A DNA stretch of 46,775 nt from Bacteroidota bacterium (GCA_006226425.1 SBGX01000017.1:1-46775); one strand, 5' to 3'; shown: positions 18,745-28,729, counted from the first letter of the stretch. Numbers and translations: made by a program. The notes: generated from the sequence alone by a model not told the origin.

Positions 18745-18774
18745 TTGTCTTTCTATGAATTTATACTAAATTTG
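18745..18774 (+). promoter_or_regulatory. Promoter of the nuo operon
   Basis: TTG at 18745-18747, 19-base spacer, then TAAATTTG at 18767-18774, an exact match to the Bacteroidetes TAnnTTTG -7 element. The predicted transcription start is near 18781, giving a leader of about 16 bases before the nuoA ATG at 18797. Pattern-based, but in the right place between a terminator and the first gene. Confidence 0.65.
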
Positions 18775-18796
18775 CCCTCTACCATTAAGCTGGCTT

Positions 18797-19168
18797 ATGA
18801 AGCATTCATCTTACGAGGACTATTTGCCTCTTGTAATTCAGGCAGTTGTGGCTTTGGGATTTGTTGTGACAACCTTGTTTGTGACACATATTTTGGGGCC
18901 CCGTTTAAAATCAAAAACAAAGAATTCAAACTGGGAGTGTGGTATTGAATCCGAAGGGAACGCGCGTTTCCCGGTTTCGATCCGTTACTTCATGACAGCG
19001 ATCTTGTTTGTACTGTTTGATGTGGAGGTTATTTTCTTTTATCCCTATGCAGTTAATTTCAAGGCCCTTGAACTTGAAGGCCTGTTAGCTGTTATCTTAT
19101 TTGTAGCCTTTTTCTTGATAGGCTTTTTCTATGTGTTTAAAAAAGGAGCTTTAGAATGGGAAAAATAG
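18797..19168 (+). CDS. nuoA: NADH-quinone oxidoreductase subunit A
   Basis: Small membrane subunit of complex I, 123 residues and three hydrophobic segments. The family block [19 protein letters not shown], containing the conserved cysteine of the TM1-2 loop, is present, as is the acidic [13 protein letters not shown] segment of TM2. Its last codons overlap nuoB by 13 bp. First gene of the nuoA-N operon. A longer open frame from 18637 to 18948 in another frame overlaps it and is a shadow. Confidence 0.96.
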   Translation: MKHSSYEDYLPLVIQAVVALGFVVTTLFVTHILGPRLKSKTKNSNWECGIESEGNARFPVSIRYFMTAILFVLFDVEVIFFYPYAVNFKALELEGLLAVILFVAFFLIGFFYVFKKGALEWEK

Positions 19169-19698
19169 AAGATTTACATGTAATTAACGGAGAAGGTTAC
19201 CAGTTGACCAATCTCGAAAAGGCCGTAAACGTCGCCCGGGCAAATTCCGTGTGGCCATTGCCTTTTGCAACCTCTTGTTGTGGGATTGAGTACATGGCGA
19301 CCATGGGGAGTAACTACGACCTTTCCAGATTTGGAATGGAACGAATGTCCTTTTCTCCGAGACAGGCTGATTTGTTGATCATTGCCGGGACAATTTCGAA
19401 AAAATTGGCTCCGGTATTGAAACAGGTTTATGAACAGATGGCGGAACCCAAGTGGGTACTTTCAGTGGGTGCTTGTGCCTCCTCAGGAGGAATTTTTGAT
19501 ACGTACTCTGTTCTTCAGGGGATCGATCGGGTGATTCCAGTGGACGTGTATGTTCCTGGTTGTCCCCCTCGTCCGGAGCAGATCATTGACGGGATTATGA
19601 ATATTCATAAAATGGTCAAGGAAGAGCCGTTGAGAAGACGTTATTCAGATGAGTATAAGCATCTGTTGAGTAATTATAAAATAGATTCCAATGAGTAA
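19156..19698 (+). CDS. nuoB: NADH-quinone oxidoreductase subunit B
   Basis: 180-residue peripheral-arm subunit that holds cluster N2, the terminal [4Fe-4S] centre that reduces quinone. The four ligands are visible: the tandem C41-C42 (SCCGIEY), C107 (GACASSGG) and C136 (PGCPPRPE). Overlaps nuoA by 13 bp and nuoC by 8 bp, so the three are translated in a coupled way. Confidence 0.97.
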   Translation: MGKIEDLHVINGEGYQLTNLEKAVNVARANSVWPLPFATSCCGIEYMATMGSNYDLSRFGMERMSFSPRQADLLIIAGTISKKLAPVLKQVYEQMAEPKWVLSVGACASSGGIFDTYSVLQGIDRVIPVDVYVPGCPPRPEQIIDGIMNIHKMVKEEPLRRRYSDEYKHLLSNYKIDSNE

Positions 19699-20200
19699 GG
19701 AATTGAATCCGGAACTGGTGCTGGAGAAGCTGAAGGCCCAGTTTGGTGAGTCGATCATCAAGCAGGAAGAGGGAAGCGACATGCTGACGCTCGAAGTGGC
19801 CCGGGAAAAAATCAAGGAAATCATCTCGTGGTTGAAAAATGACCCCGAATTGCAGGTTTCATTCCTGACACTTTTGGGCGGAGTTCACTACCCCAAGGAT
19901 GAAGGAAGAGAATTGGCAGTGGTTTATCACTTGCACAGTTTGATCCATAATTTTCGAATGCGCTTAAAAGTATTTATGTCAATCGGTCAACCTGAAGTCC
20001 CTACAATTACTGACGTATACGTAGGAGCAAACTGGCAGGAAAGAGAGACTTTCGACTTTTATGGAATTCGTTTTAAGGGACATCCGAATTTGACACGGAT
20101 TCTGAATGAGGATAGCATGGATTATCATCCATTGCGGAAGGAATATCATTTGGAAGATGGAACCAGAGAAGATAAAGATGATCGCTTCTTCGGAAGATAA
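19691..20200 (+). CDS. nuoC: NADH-quinone oxidoreductase subunit C
   Basis: 169-residue 30-kDa-type subunit of the connecting module. The family signature [22 protein letters not shown] lies in the C-terminal half, and DYHPLRKEY follows. It is a separate gene here and not fused to nuoD as in E. coli. Begins within the last codons of nuoB and is followed by nuoD after 12 bp. Confidence 0.96.
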   Translation: MSKELNPELVLEKLKAQFGESIIKQEEGSDMLTLEVAREKIKEIISWLKNDPELQVSFLTLLGGVHYPKDEGRELAVVYHLHSLIHNFRMRLKVFMSIGQPEVPTITDVYVGANWQERETFDFYGIRFKGHPNLTRILNEDSMDYHPLRKEYHLEDGTREDKDDRFFGR

Positions 20201-20212
20201 AAAGGGAAGAAA

Positions 20213-21442
20213 ATGAGTAAGTTGAAAGAAGAAAAAAGATTCGAAAATATTCCCAGTCTATCACAAGAAACGATCGACGGAGAAATTGCAACACTGAATC
20301 TTGGACCAACGCACCCGGCAACCCATGGAATTTTTCAGAATATCCTGAAAGTCGATGGAGAAAAGATTTTGTCCTCTGAGCAAACGGTTGGATATATCCA
20401 TCGGGCTTTTGAGAAGCTGTCTGAGAGAAGACCCTATCATCAAATCACACCGATTACAGACCGCCTGAATTATTGTTCTTCACCGATCAACAACATGGGA
20501 TGGCACATGACTGTTGAAAAACTGATTGGAGCTGAAATTCCTAAAAGAGTGCAGTACATGCGCGTCATTATCATGGAGTTGGCACGTATTGCGGATCACT
20601 TGATTTGCAACTCGGTGATTGGGGTAGATACCGGAGCTTTGACAGGATTTACCTATGTGTTTCAGGAGCGGGAGAAGATTTACGAATTGTACGAGGAGAT
20701 TTGTGGGGCTCGATTGACGACTAACATTGGTCGAATAGGAGGTTTTGAAAGAGATTTCACACCTGAGTTCCATCGAAAGTTCCAGGAATTTATGAAGAAA
20801 TTCCCTAAAGTACTGGAAGAGTTTGATGGCTTGTTGTCTCGGAACCGAATCTTTATGGATCGGACAAAAGGTGCCGGACCGATCAGTGGCGAGCGTGCCC
20901 TGGAATATGGTTTTGTAGGACCAAACTTGCGTGCTGCAGGTGTAGATTATGATGTACGGGTAATGAATCCGTATTCTTCGTACGAGGATTTTGATTTTAT
21001 CATTCCGGTAGGGGTGAATGGAGATACTTATGATCGTTTCATGGTTCGTCAGGAAGAGATGAGACAAAGTATGAACATCATCAAGCAGGCCTATGAGAAT
21101 TTACCTGAGGGAGATTATCATGCAGATATTCCAGATTTCTACCTTCCCCCGAAAGAGGAGGTGTACAACAACATGGAAGCACTGATCTACCACTTTAAAA
21201 TCGTAATGGGAGAAACTCCTGTGCCAGTTGGAGAGGTATATCACAGTGTGGAAGGAGGAAATGGAGAGTTGGGGTATTACCTCATTAGTGACGGAGGAAG
21301 AACTCCTTACCGTCTCCAGTTTAGAAGACCTTGTTTTATATATTATCAGGCGTATCCGGAAATGATTACCGGTCAAACCATCAGTGATGCGGTTTTGACT
21401 TTGAGTAGTTTGAATGTGATCGCCGGAGAATTAGATGCATAA
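20213..21442 (+). CDS. nuoD: NADH-quinone oxidoreductase subunit D
   Basis: 409-residue 49-kDa-type subunit that, with NuoB, forms the quinone-binding site. The GPTHPATHG loop near residue 32 carries the histidine that interacts with quinone. YIHRAFEK, the DRLNYCSSPINNMGW block and the C-terminal SDGGRTPYRLQFRRPCF segment are all conserved. The C-terminus ends in VIAGELDA, a form of the usual DxVxGExDR ending. Three bases separate it from nuoE. Confidence 0.97.
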   Translation: MSKLKEEKRFENIPSLSQETIDGEIATLNLGPTHPATHGIFQNILKVDGEKILSSEQTVGYIHRAFEKLSERRPYHQITPITDRLNYCSSPINNMGWHMTVEKLIGAEIPKRVQYMRVIIMELARIADHLICNSVIGVDTGALTGFTYVFQEREKIYELYEEICGARLTTNIGRIGGFERDFTPEFHRKFQEFMKKFPKVLEEFDGLLSRNRIFMDRTKGAGPISGERALEYGFVGPNLRAAGVDYDVRVMNPYSSYEDFDFIIPVGVNGDTYDRFMVRQEEMRQSMNIIKQAYENLPEGDYHADIPDFYLPPKEEVYNNMEALIYHFKIVMGETPVPVGEVYHSVEGGNGELGYYLISDGGRTPYRLQFRRPCFIYYQAYPEMITGQTISDAVLTLSSLNVIAGELDA

Positions 21443-21445
21443 GCT

Positions 21446-21994
21446 ATGAGTAGTACGACACCGGTAGACATGAGTCTTAGACATTCAGAAAAACCTCAGT
21501 TTAGTGAGGAAAAAATGGCTGAGGTTCAGCGGATTATTGCTCAGTTTCCGGAAGGGAAAGAAAAGAGTGCTTTGATTCGCATTTTGCATATTGCAGAAGA
21601 AGAGTTTGGAGGATGGCTCAGTATTGAAACCATGGATTACGTGGCAGAAATATTGGAAATTCAACCGATCGAAGTATATGAAGTCGCAACTTTCTATACC
21701 ATGTTCAACCTGGATAAGACCGGGAAGTATGTGTTCGAAGTATGTCGGACAGGACCCTGTATGTTGGTTGGAAGCGATCAATTGATCGAACACATTGGGA
21801 AGAAGTTGAATATTAAGGTAGGAGAAACCACAGCAGATGGAATGTTTACCTTGAAAACAGCGGAGTGTCTGGGAGCATGTGGTTACGGACCAATGCTTCA
21901 GTGTGGAAAGAAATACCACGAGCATTTGACGCCGGAAAAAGTAGATCAATTAATAGAGGCCTATCGTTCAGGCAATACCAATACGGAAAGCTAA
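21446..21994 (+). CDS. nuoE: NADH-quinone oxidoreductase subunit E
   Basis: 182-residue 24-kDa-type subunit with a thioredoxin-like fold holding the [2Fe-2S] cluster N1a. Ligands C100 and C105 (VCRTGPC) and C141 and C145 (ECLGAC) fit the C-x4-C...C-x3-C pattern. The stop codon TAA overlaps the ATG of nuoF (TAATG). The first 20 or so residues are variable and the ATG could also be one slightly downstream. Confidence 0.96.
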   Translation: MSSTTPVDMSLRHSEKPQFSEEKMAEVQRIIAQFPEGKEKSALIRILHIAEEEFGGWLSIETMDYVAEILEIQPIEVYEVATFYTMFNLDKTGKYVFEVCRTGPCMLVGSDQLIEHIGKKLNIKVGETTADGMFTLKTAECLGACGYGPMLQCGKKYHEHLTPEKVDQLIEAYRSGNTNTES

Positions 21995-23334
21995 TGCGAA
22001 GATTATTGTTAGAGCATGATCAGGTTCCGGGGATCGAAACCTATGAAGTTTACAGAAAACAGGGAGGATACCGCTCGGTCGAGAAAGCCTTGAAGAAAAT
22101 GTCTCCGGAAGATGTCCTGGAGGAAGTGAAGAAATCCGGGCTGAGAGGTCGGGGTGGAGCTGGATTCCCTACTGGGATGAAGTGGTCCTTTTTGGCCAAA
22201 CCAGAGGGGGTTCCAAGACACTTGCTTTGTAATGCGGATGAGTCTGAGCCAGGGACGTTCAAAGATCGTTACCTGATGGAAAAGATTCCACATCTTTTGA
22301 TTGAGGGGATGATCACATCCAGTTATGCTCTTGGAGCCAATGTCTCCTATATCTACATTCGTGGAGAGTATATGTGGGTGCTGGATATCCTGGAAAAAGC
22401 AGTTGCCGAAGCCTACGATAATGGTTGGCTTGGAAAGAATATTTTGGGTTCAGGTTTTGACCTGGATTTATATGTTTGTCCTGGAGGAGGAGCCTATATC
22501 TGTGGAGAAGAAACCGCATTGATCGAATCCCTGGAAGGGAAAAGAGGAAACCCACGAATGAAACCACCATTTCCTGCGGTTGCCGGATTGTGGGGAAGAC
22601 CAACGGTGGTGAACAATGTAGAAAGTATTGCCGCAGTTGTTCCGATCGTGAATGACGGTGGGGATGAATATGCGAAGATTGGTGTAGGTAGAAGTACTGG
22701 GACTAAATTGATTTCTGCTTGTGGAAACCTGGAGCGCCCAGGGGTCTACGAGATCGAAATGGGAATCACCGTTGAGGAGTTTATTTACGGAGATGATTAC
22801 TGCCGTGGAATTGCTAAGGGGAAGAAGCTGAAAGCATGTGTTCCCGGAGGATCTTCCGTGCCGATTTTGCCACACTACCTGGTGACTAAAACTGCAACTG
22901 GAGAAGATCGCCTAATGACTTATGAAAGTCTGGCAGAAGGTGGTTTTGAAAGTGGTTCCATGCTTGGTTCCGGAGGATTTATTGTGTTTGACGAAGATCA
23001 GTGTATCGTTCGAAATACCTGGAATTTTGCACGTTTTTACGCCCATGAATCATGTGGACAGTGTTCTCCATGTCGTGAAGGAACCGGATGGATGGAGAAG
23101 GTACTTAATCGCCTGGAACACGGACAGGGAAATATGCGTGATATTGATTTGTTGGCAGATATCAACAAGAAGATCGAAGGAAATACGATCTGTCCACTGG
23201 GAGATGCCGCAGCCTGGCCGGTTGCTGCAGCGATCAGACATTTTAGAGATGAATTTGAATGGCATGTGAATCACCGGGAAGAAGCTCAGAAAAGAAATTA
23301 TGGGCTGATCAGTGAGAAAACGGCCTCAGCATAA
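21994..23334 (+). CDS. nuoF: NADH-quinone oxidoreductase subunit F
   Basis: 446-residue 51-kDa-type subunit that binds NADH and FMN and holds cluster N3. GRGGAGFPTG at 52-61 is the NADH-binding loop. GGGAYICGEETALIESLEG is the FMN-side block. C354, C357 and C360 (ESCGQCSPC), with C400 (ICPLGD), ligate the [4Fe-4S] cluster. I chose the ATG at 21994, which overlaps the nuoE stop, over an upstream in-frame ATG at 21865 that would lie entirely inside nuoE. Confidence 0.97.
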   Translation: MRRLLLEHDQVPGIETYEVYRKQGGYRSVEKALKKMSPEDVLEEVKKSGLRGRGGAGFPTGMKWSFLAKPEGVPRHLLCNADESEPGTFKDRYLMEKIPHLLIEGMITSSYALGANVSYIYIRGEYMWVLDILEKAVAEAYDNGWLGKNILGSGFDLDLYVCPGGGAYICGEETALIESLEGKRGNPRMKPPFPAVAGLWGRPTVVNNVESIAAVVPIVNDGGDEYAKIGVGRSTGTKLISACGNLERPGVYEIEMGITVEEFIYGDDYCRGIAKGKKLKACVPGGSSVPILPHYLVTKTATGEDRLMTYESLAEGGFESGSMLGSGGFIVFDEDQCIVRNTWNFARFYAHESCGQCSPCREGTGWMEKVLNRLEHGQGNMRDIDLLADINKKIEGNTICPLGDAAAWPVAAAIRHFRDEFEWHVNHREEAQKRNYGLISEKTASA

Positions 23335-23351
23335 GATTAAAGAGAGAGACT

Positions 23352-24314
23352 ATGGTAAAAGTAACCATTGACGATCAGGTCATCGAAGTAGAACCAGGAA
23401 CGACTATCCTGAATGCTGCCCGTCAGATAGGGGGAGATATCGTGCCTCCGGCGATGTGCTATTACAGCAAGTTGCCAGGAACAGGAGGAAAATGTCGTAC
23501 TTGCCTGGTGGAGGTGGTGCAGGGATCAGAGAAAGATCCCCGTCCAATGCCGAAACTGATGGTTTCCTGTTCAACAACTGTACAGGATGGAATGGTTGTC
23601 AGAAATAAGACGAGTGAACGTGTTCAGAAGAACCGGGCTGGTGTGGTAGAGTTTCTGTTAATCAATCACCCATTGGATTGTCCAATTTGTGACCAGGCCG
23701 GAGAGTGCCATTTGCAGGATTTGGGCTTTGAAAACGGAGGAGCCGGAACTCGCTACGAAGAAGAACGAAGAACTTTTGCTCCGAGAGATATCGGGAACAA
23801 GATCAAGCTGCACATGAATCGTTGTATTTTGTGTTACCGTTGCGTTCATGTGGCCAAGCAGTTGACCGATCAGCGGGTACACGGGGTCCTGAACAGAGGG
23901 GAGCATGCTGAGATTAGTACCTATATTGAGAATGCTATTGAGAACGATTTCTCCGGAAACATGATTGATGTGTGTCCGGTGGGAGCGTTGACAGATAAAA
24001 CTTTTCGCTTCAAAAGCCGCGTGTGGTTTTTGAAACCATTGAACGCAAGTTGCTCTTGTAATAAGTGTTCTGGAAAGGCTGTGGTGTGGATGTTTGGAGA
24101 TGAAATTTACCGTGTGACGGCACGAAAGGATGCATACGGAGAAGTAGAAGAGCAAGATGGAAAAGCCGGATGGATTTGCAACGATTGTCGCTTCGATAAG
24201 AAAGATGTTCACAATTGGCAGATTGAAGGGCCAAGAGTAATTAACAGACATTCGGTGATTTCGCAAGGGCATTACCTGAGTCCCAGACAACATGATCAGA
24301 AAAAAATAAAATAA
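23352..24314 (+). CDS. nuoG: NADH-quinone oxidoreductase subunit G, short form
   Basis: 320-residue 75-kDa-type subunit, much shorter than the roughly 900 residues of E. coli NuoG. It keeps the N-terminal iron-sulfur part: [2Fe-2S] ligands C36, C48, C51, C73; the N5 site H106, C110, C113, C119; and the N4 site C158, C161, C164, C208. After these come C234, C236, C239, C276 and C279, which resemble a remnant of the domain that begins the molybdopterin-like region. The rest of that region is absent. The short form is usual in many Bacteroidetes, so this is a lineage trait and not a frameshift. Confidence 0.93.
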   Translation: MVKVTIDDQVIEVEPGTTILNAARQIGGDIVPPAMCYYSKLPGTGGKCRTCLVEVVQGSEKDPRPMPKLMVSCSTTVQDGMVVRNKTSERVQKNRAGVVEFLLINHPLDCPICDQAGECHLQDLGFENGGAGTRYEEERRTFAPRDIGNKIKLHMNRCILCYRCVHVAKQLTDQRVHGVLNRGEHAEISTYIENAIENDFSGNMIDVCPVGALTDKTFRFKSRVWFLKPLNASCSCNKCSGKAVVWMFGDEIYRVTARKDAYGEVEEQDGKAGWICNDCRFDKKDVHNWQIEGPRVINRHSVISQGHYLSPRQHDQKKIK

Positions 24315-24320
24315 GTACAG

Positions 24321-25403
24321 ATGTTCTTAGAAAAACTCATTTTAGTCGTAATCGTCTTCACAATATCTCTTGTGATAGCCATGTATGCGACCTATTTCGA
24401 GAGAAAGGTAGCGGCCTGGTTACAGGATCGTGTCGGACCGGATCGTGCCGGACCATTTGGTCTTTTGCAACCATTAGCAGATGGGGTAAAAATGTTTATG
24501 AAGGAGGATTTTATTCCGAAAAATTCGGATAAATGGCTCTTTATTATGGGACCTGGAATTGCCATGTTTACGGCGTTGATTACCAGTACAATTATTCCAT
24601 GGGGGCCGAATCTGAATGTTTTTGGACGGGATGTGGTTCTTCAGGTAGCTGATTTCAATATCGGGATCCTGTTTATTTTGGGGGTTCTTTCCATTGGGGT
24701 GTATGGAATCATGATTGGAGGATGGGCCTCGAATAATAAGTACTCCCTTTTTGGAGCGATTCGTGCATCTTCACAAATGATCTCATATGAATTGGCTTTG
24801 GGGATTACGGTGATTACCATTGTGATGATGACGGGAAGTCTAAGCTTGAGAGAGATTGTCGAGTCGCAGCATGGAATGAACTGGAACATATTTTATCAGC
24901 CGGTAGCCTTTTTGGTCTTTTTCATTTGTTCACTGGCAGAATTGAACCGGGCACCATTTGATCTACCGGAATGTGAGAGTGAATTGATTGGGGGATATCA
25001 TACAGAGTACGGATCGATGAAACTGGGATTCTTCCTGTTTGCAGAGTACATTAGTATGTTCGTTTCTTCTGCAGTAATTACGGTACTTTTCTTAGGTGGT
25101 TATAACTTTCCGGGAATGGATCACTTTAGTGGAAATACACTTGCGATTCTGAGTTTGTTGGCCTTCTTCGGAAAGATCTTCTTCTTCATATTCGTAATCA
25201 TGTGGATTCGTTGGACCTTACCGCGCTTCCGTTTTGATCAGTTGATGCACCTTGGGTGGAAAACACTGATCCCGGTTGCTCTAATCAACCTGTTAGTGAC
25301 CGGATTAGTCATTGCATTTACGAGTGGTTGGATGACGAAAGAAAAACAAATCAGTTCAGTTGATCATCAGGTTGAGAAGACCGAAATCATCGTGAAACGT
25401 TAA
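24321..25403 (+). CDS. nuoH: NADH-quinone oxidoreductase subunit H
   Basis: 360-residue membrane subunit that links the quinone site to the proton-pumping arm. The family motifs ERKVAAWLQDRVGPDRAGP (residues 27-45) and FDLPECESELIGGYHTEYGSMK, the acidic quinone-chamber loop, are clear, with about eight hydrophobic segments. The C-terminal tail is extended and charged. Six bases separate it from nuoG. Confidence 0.97.
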   Translation: MFLEKLILVVIVFTISLVIAMYATYFERKVAAWLQDRVGPDRAGPFGLLQPLADGVKMFMKEDFIPKNSDKWLFIMGPGIAMFTALITSTIIPWGPNLNVFGRDVVLQVADFNIGILFILGVLSIGVYGIMIGGWASNNKYSLFGAIRASSQMISYELALGITVITIVMMTGSLSLREIVESQHGMNWNIFYQPVAFLVFFICSLAELNRAPFDLPECESELIGGYHTEYGSMKLGFFLFAEYISMFVSSAVITVLFLGGYNFPGMDHFSGNTLAILSLLAFFGKIFFFIFVIMWIRWTLPRFRFDQLMHLGWKTLIPVALINLLVTGLVIAFTSGWMTKEKQISSVDHQVEKTEIIVKR

Positions 25404-25416
25404 AAGAAGAACTTCA

Positions 25417-25959
25417 ATGGAACATTTATCAAATAGAAGTAAAGTTGTATCGGATAAACCGATGACCTTCATGGAGCGGCTCTATCTTCCGGCCATTTTC
25501 GCTGGGATGATGACCACCCTGAAGCATTTGTTTAGAAGACATAACACGATCAAGTATCCGGAGGAGCAGCGTGTTTTTGCGCCAGTTTACCGGGGAATGC
25601 ACGTACTGAAGAGAGATGAAAAGGGAAGAGAGAATTGCACGGCATGTGGATTGTGTGCAGTAGCCTGTCCAGCAGAAGCCATCACCATGGTGGCAGCAGA
25701 GCGAAAGCCAGGGGAGGAAAATCTTTACCGGGAAGAGAAGTACGCAGAGACCTACGAGATCAATATGTTGCGATGTATTTTCTGTGGTTTGTGTGAGGAG
25801 GCCTGCCCGAAGGAGGCGATCTTCTTAACAGATCGAATTGTTCCAACAGAATTTGAACGGGATGATTTCATCTACGGAAAAGATTTGTTGGTGGAATCCA
25901 TGGATCATCGCATTGATATTACGAAGAGACAACATACCGGAAAAAGATCAGACAAATGA
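25417..25959 (+). CDS. nuoI: NADH-quinone oxidoreductase subunit I
   Basis: 180-residue 23-kDa-type subunit with two [4Fe-4S] clusters (N6a, N6b) of the 8Fe ferredoxin pattern: C74, C77, C80, C84 (CTACGLCAVAC) and C120, C123, C126, C130 (CIFCGLCEEAC). In the usual arrangement, each motif's fourth Cys serves the other cluster. Overlaps nuoJ by 4 bp (ATGA). Confidence 0.97.
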   Translation: MEHLSNRSKVVSDKPMTFMERLYLPAIFAGMMTTLKHLFRRHNTIKYPEEQRVFAPVYRGMHVLKRDEKGRENCTACGLCAVACPAEAITMVAAERKPGEENLYREEKYAETYEINMLRCIFCGLCEEACPKEAIFLTDRIVPTEFERDDFIYGKDLLVESMDHRIDITKRQHTGKRSDK

Positions 25960-26474
25960 GTATAGAATTAATCGTATATGGCCTGGGAGGTCTGACCATT
26001 GGTTCGGCCCTGATGGTTATTTTGAGCAAACACCCAGTGAGGAGTGTCCTGTATTTGGTACTGACTTTCTTCCTGATTTCAGCAAATTATATTATGCTGA
26101 ATGCGCAGTTTGTGGCCATTGTGAATATCATCGTATACACTGGAGCAATTATGGTTTTGTTCCTGTTTGTACTGATGTTATTGAATTTAAGTAAGGAGCA
26201 GGAACCAAAAACTTCGATGCTGGCAAAACTAGCCGCTGCTTTGGCAGGAGGTTCTCTGTTAGTTGTTTTTGCAGCTGCGATTAAAGATGTCGTGGTTCCG
26301 GAAAGGTTGATGGAGGGACAAATCCTGGCGGACAATCAGGGGATGATTGAAAGTTTGGGACAATTGCTCTTTACAAAATATGTATTGCCGTTTGAAGTGT
26401 CATCTATTCTGTTCATCTCCGCGATGGTAGGAGCAGTGTTGTTGGCAAAACGCGAAAAACAAATAATTGAATAA
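25956..26474 (+). CDS. nuoJ: NADH-quinone oxidoreductase subunit J
   Basis: 172-residue membrane subunit with five hydrophobic segments. The TM3 block [21 protein letters not shown] is conserved and includes the region of the pi-bulge implicated in the conformational change. Starts within the nuoI stop (4-bp overlap). Confidence 0.95.
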   Translation: MSIELIVYGLGGLTIGSALMVILSKHPVRSVLYLVLTFFLISANYIMLNAQFVAIVNIIVYTGAIMVLFLFVLMLLNLSKEQEPKTSMLAKLAAALAGGSLLVVFAAAIKDVVVPERLMEGQILADNQGMIESLGQLLFTKYVLPFEVSSILFISAMVGAVLLAKREKQIIE

Positions 26475-26475
26475 G

Positions 26476-26805
26476 ATGATTTTAGCGAGCGTATTTGAAT
26501 CCGGAGTATCGATTCAGTTCTACCTCATATTGGCAACCATTCTATTTGTGATTGGAGCCGTAGGGGTGTTGATTCGTAAAAATTCGATCATCCTGTTGAT
26601 GTGTATCGAACTGATGTTGAATTCAGCTAACCTGTTACTGGTTGCTTTTTCAACGTATTTTGGAAAGTCTGACGGACAGATATTTGTGTTTTTCATCATG
26701 GTTGTGGCTGCTGCGGAAGCGACAGTTGGTTTGTCCATTTTAGTGATGGCATACCGAAATGCCCGATCCATCGATGTGGGAGAATTCAATCAATTAAAAG
26801 GTTAA
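26476..26805 (+). CDS. nuoK: NADH-quinone oxidoreductase subunit K
   Basis: 109-residue three-helix membrane subunit. Family glutamates are in [15 protein letters not shown] (TM2) and [13 protein letters not shown] (TM3), the latter in the proton-path region. I chose the ATG at 26476, directly after the nuoJ stop, over an in-frame TTG at 26467. Three bases separate it from nuoL. Confidence 0.96.
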   Translation: MILASVFESGVSIQFYLILATILFVIGAVGVLIRKNSIILLMCIELMLNSANLLLVAFSTYFGKSDGQIFVFFIMVVAAAEATVGLSILVMAYRNARSIDVGEFNQLKG

Positions 26806-26808
26806 GAG

Positions 26809-28725
26809 ATGTCAATAGAAACCTTAGTAGTTACCCTGTTATTTTTACCTCTGATTGGAGCACTTATCAATGGAACGATTGGTAAGAATTTGCCCAAAGC
26901 AGTAGTTGGTAGTATCGCCACAACAGTCATGTTCGTTTCTTTCGGACTCGCCGTGATGGCGTTTATGTCGCTGGATGAATTGACGAGAATCCAATTGTAT
27001 CGATTCATGTCCATGGAAAATTTCACCCTGGATTTCAGTTTACAACTCGATTCCCTTTCGATGTTAATGACACTGATTGTGACAGGGGTAGGATCTTTGA
27101 TTCACCTGTTCTCGATGGGATATATGAGCCATGATCAGGGATATTATAAGTTCTTTACCTATTTGAACCTGTTTATTTTTGCAATGCTGATCCTGGTCCT
27201 CGGAAGCAACTATTTCATGTTGTTCTTCGGATGGGAAGGGGTAGGAATCTGTTCTTATTTGCTGATCGGCTTTCATTACAGCGATGAGCAAAAAGGAATG
27301 GCGAATAGCCTGGCGGCCCGAAAGGCCTTTATTATGAATCGGATCGGTGACCTTGGTTTGTTGATCGGTCTCTTCCTCATCCTGATGAACTTTGGTACTC
27401 TGGAGTACACTGAATTGGCAGAAAAGTTTGCCACGGGAGCAGGAGCGAATAGCCTGTTGCTGGTCGGAATTACCATGTGCCTGTTTATTGGTGCTACCGG
27501 TAAAAGTGCACAGATTCCACTTTTCACCTGGTTGCCAGATGCGATGGCTGGTCCAACACCGGTATCTGCATTGATCCACGCGGCGACCATGGTAACAGCT
27601 GGAATTTTCCTGGTGACCAGATCTAATTTTATGTTTGAATTGGCTCCGGAGACACAGGACGTCATGTTGTACATTGGTTTGGCGACGTCTTTGGTGGCAG
27701 CCTTCATAGCCATGCGTCAAAACGACATCAAGAAGGTGTTGGCCTATTCAACAGTATCCCAACTCGGATTCATATTCGTAGCGCTGGGAATGGGGGCTTA
27801 CACGGCAGCTATGTTCCACGTAACGACACATGCCTTTTTCAAGGCTTTGCTGTTCCTTGGCTCGGGTAGTGTCATCCACGCCATGTCTGATGAGCAGGAT
27901 ATCCGCATGATGGGAGGATTGAAAAAATTCATTCCGATCACACACATTACATTTTTGATTGGGACACTGGCGATTGCTGGTTTTCCACTGCTATCAGGAT
28001 TCTTCTCGAAAGACGAAATTTTAGCACACGCGATGCACCACAACATGGTCATTTATATTTTACTGGCCTTCAGTGCTTTGTTAACGGCCATCTATATGTT
28101 CCGACTTTATTTCGTGGTCTTTTATGGAGAGTTCCGTGGAACAGAAGATCAGCGCAGTCACCTGCATGAAAGTCCGTTGAACATGACGCTTCCGTTGATC
28201 ATTTTGGCAGTATTGTCTGTCATTGGAGGTTTCCTGAACGTACCGAGTATGTTTGGAGAGGGAATGGCACATAAAATGTCGCACTTCCTGGAGCACTTAA
28301 CCCCTGGACTAGATCGAGTGGAAGCACTGCATTTGTCGAATGGTGAAACCATGACACTGATGATCTCTGCCTCTTTGGTAACCATTGTAGCCCTGATCGT
28401 GTCGTATGTGTTTTATGTAGGTAAGAAAAGTGTTCCGGCTCAGGACAGCGAGATCAAAGGCTGGGTCAAATTGTCGGCAAACAAACTGTATTTTGATGAG
28501 ATTTACAACTTCATTTTTGTGAAACCCATTGAATGGAAGTCTGTTCAACTCCATCGCATCATGGAAGTAGGTTTGATCCAAAAAACGGTTTACGGAATTG
28601 GAACGGTGGTTGACCGCTCCGGAGAATTAGTCCGAAAATGGCAGACGGGTCAGGTGGCATCCTATATCCTTTGGATGGTCTTTGGAGTCATTGGTTTAAT
28701 CGTATATTATTTAATCAAAAAGTAA
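26809..28725 (+). CDS. nuoL: NADH-quinone oxidoreductase subunit L
   Basis: 638-residue antiporter-like distal subunit. The TM5 glutamate E143 (WEGVG) and TM7 lysine K232 (GATGKSAQIP) that form the proton-handling pair are both present, as are the HAATMVTAGIF and TVSQLGF blocks. The C-terminal region contains the long lateral helix followed by a final membrane segment. It provides an in-window reference for the related DabB protein at 43371-44933, which lacks the glutamate. Confidence 0.97.
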   Translation: MSIETLVVTLLFLPLIGALINGTIGKNLPKAVVGSIATTVMFVSFGLAVMAFMSLDELTRIQLYRFMSMENFTLDFSLQLDSLSMLMTLIVTGVGSLIHLFSMGYMSHDQGYYKFFTYLNLFIFAMLILVLGSNYFMLFFGWEGVGICSYLLIGFHYSDEQKGMANSLAARKAFIMNRIGDLGLLIGLFLILMNFGTLEYTELAEKFATGAGANSLLLVGITMCLFIGATGKSAQIPLFTWLPDAMAGPTPVSALIHAATMVTAGIFLVTRSNFMFELAPETQDVMLYIGLATSLVAAFIAMRQNDIKKVLAYSTVSQLGFIFVALGMGAYTAAMFHVTTHAFFKALLFLGSGSVIHAMSDEQDIRMMGGLKKFIPITHITFLIGTLAIAGFPLLSGFFSKDEILAHAMHHNMVIYILLAFSALLTAIYMFRLYFVVFYGEFRGTEDQRSHLHESPLNMTLPLIILAVLSVIGGFLNVPSMFGEGMAHKMSHFLEHLTPGLDRVEALHLSNGETMTLMISASLVTIVALIVSYVFYVGKKSVPAQDSEIKGWVKLSANKLYFDEIYNFIFVKPIEWKSVQLHRIMEVGLIQKTVYGIGTVVDRSGELVRKWQTGQVASYILWMVFGVIGLIVYYLIKK

Positions 28726-28729
28726 GATT

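Noticed and set aside
18637-18948. 103-codon open frame before and overlapping nuoA
   Set aside because: It spans a terminator and the nuo promoter and runs out of frame into nuoA.
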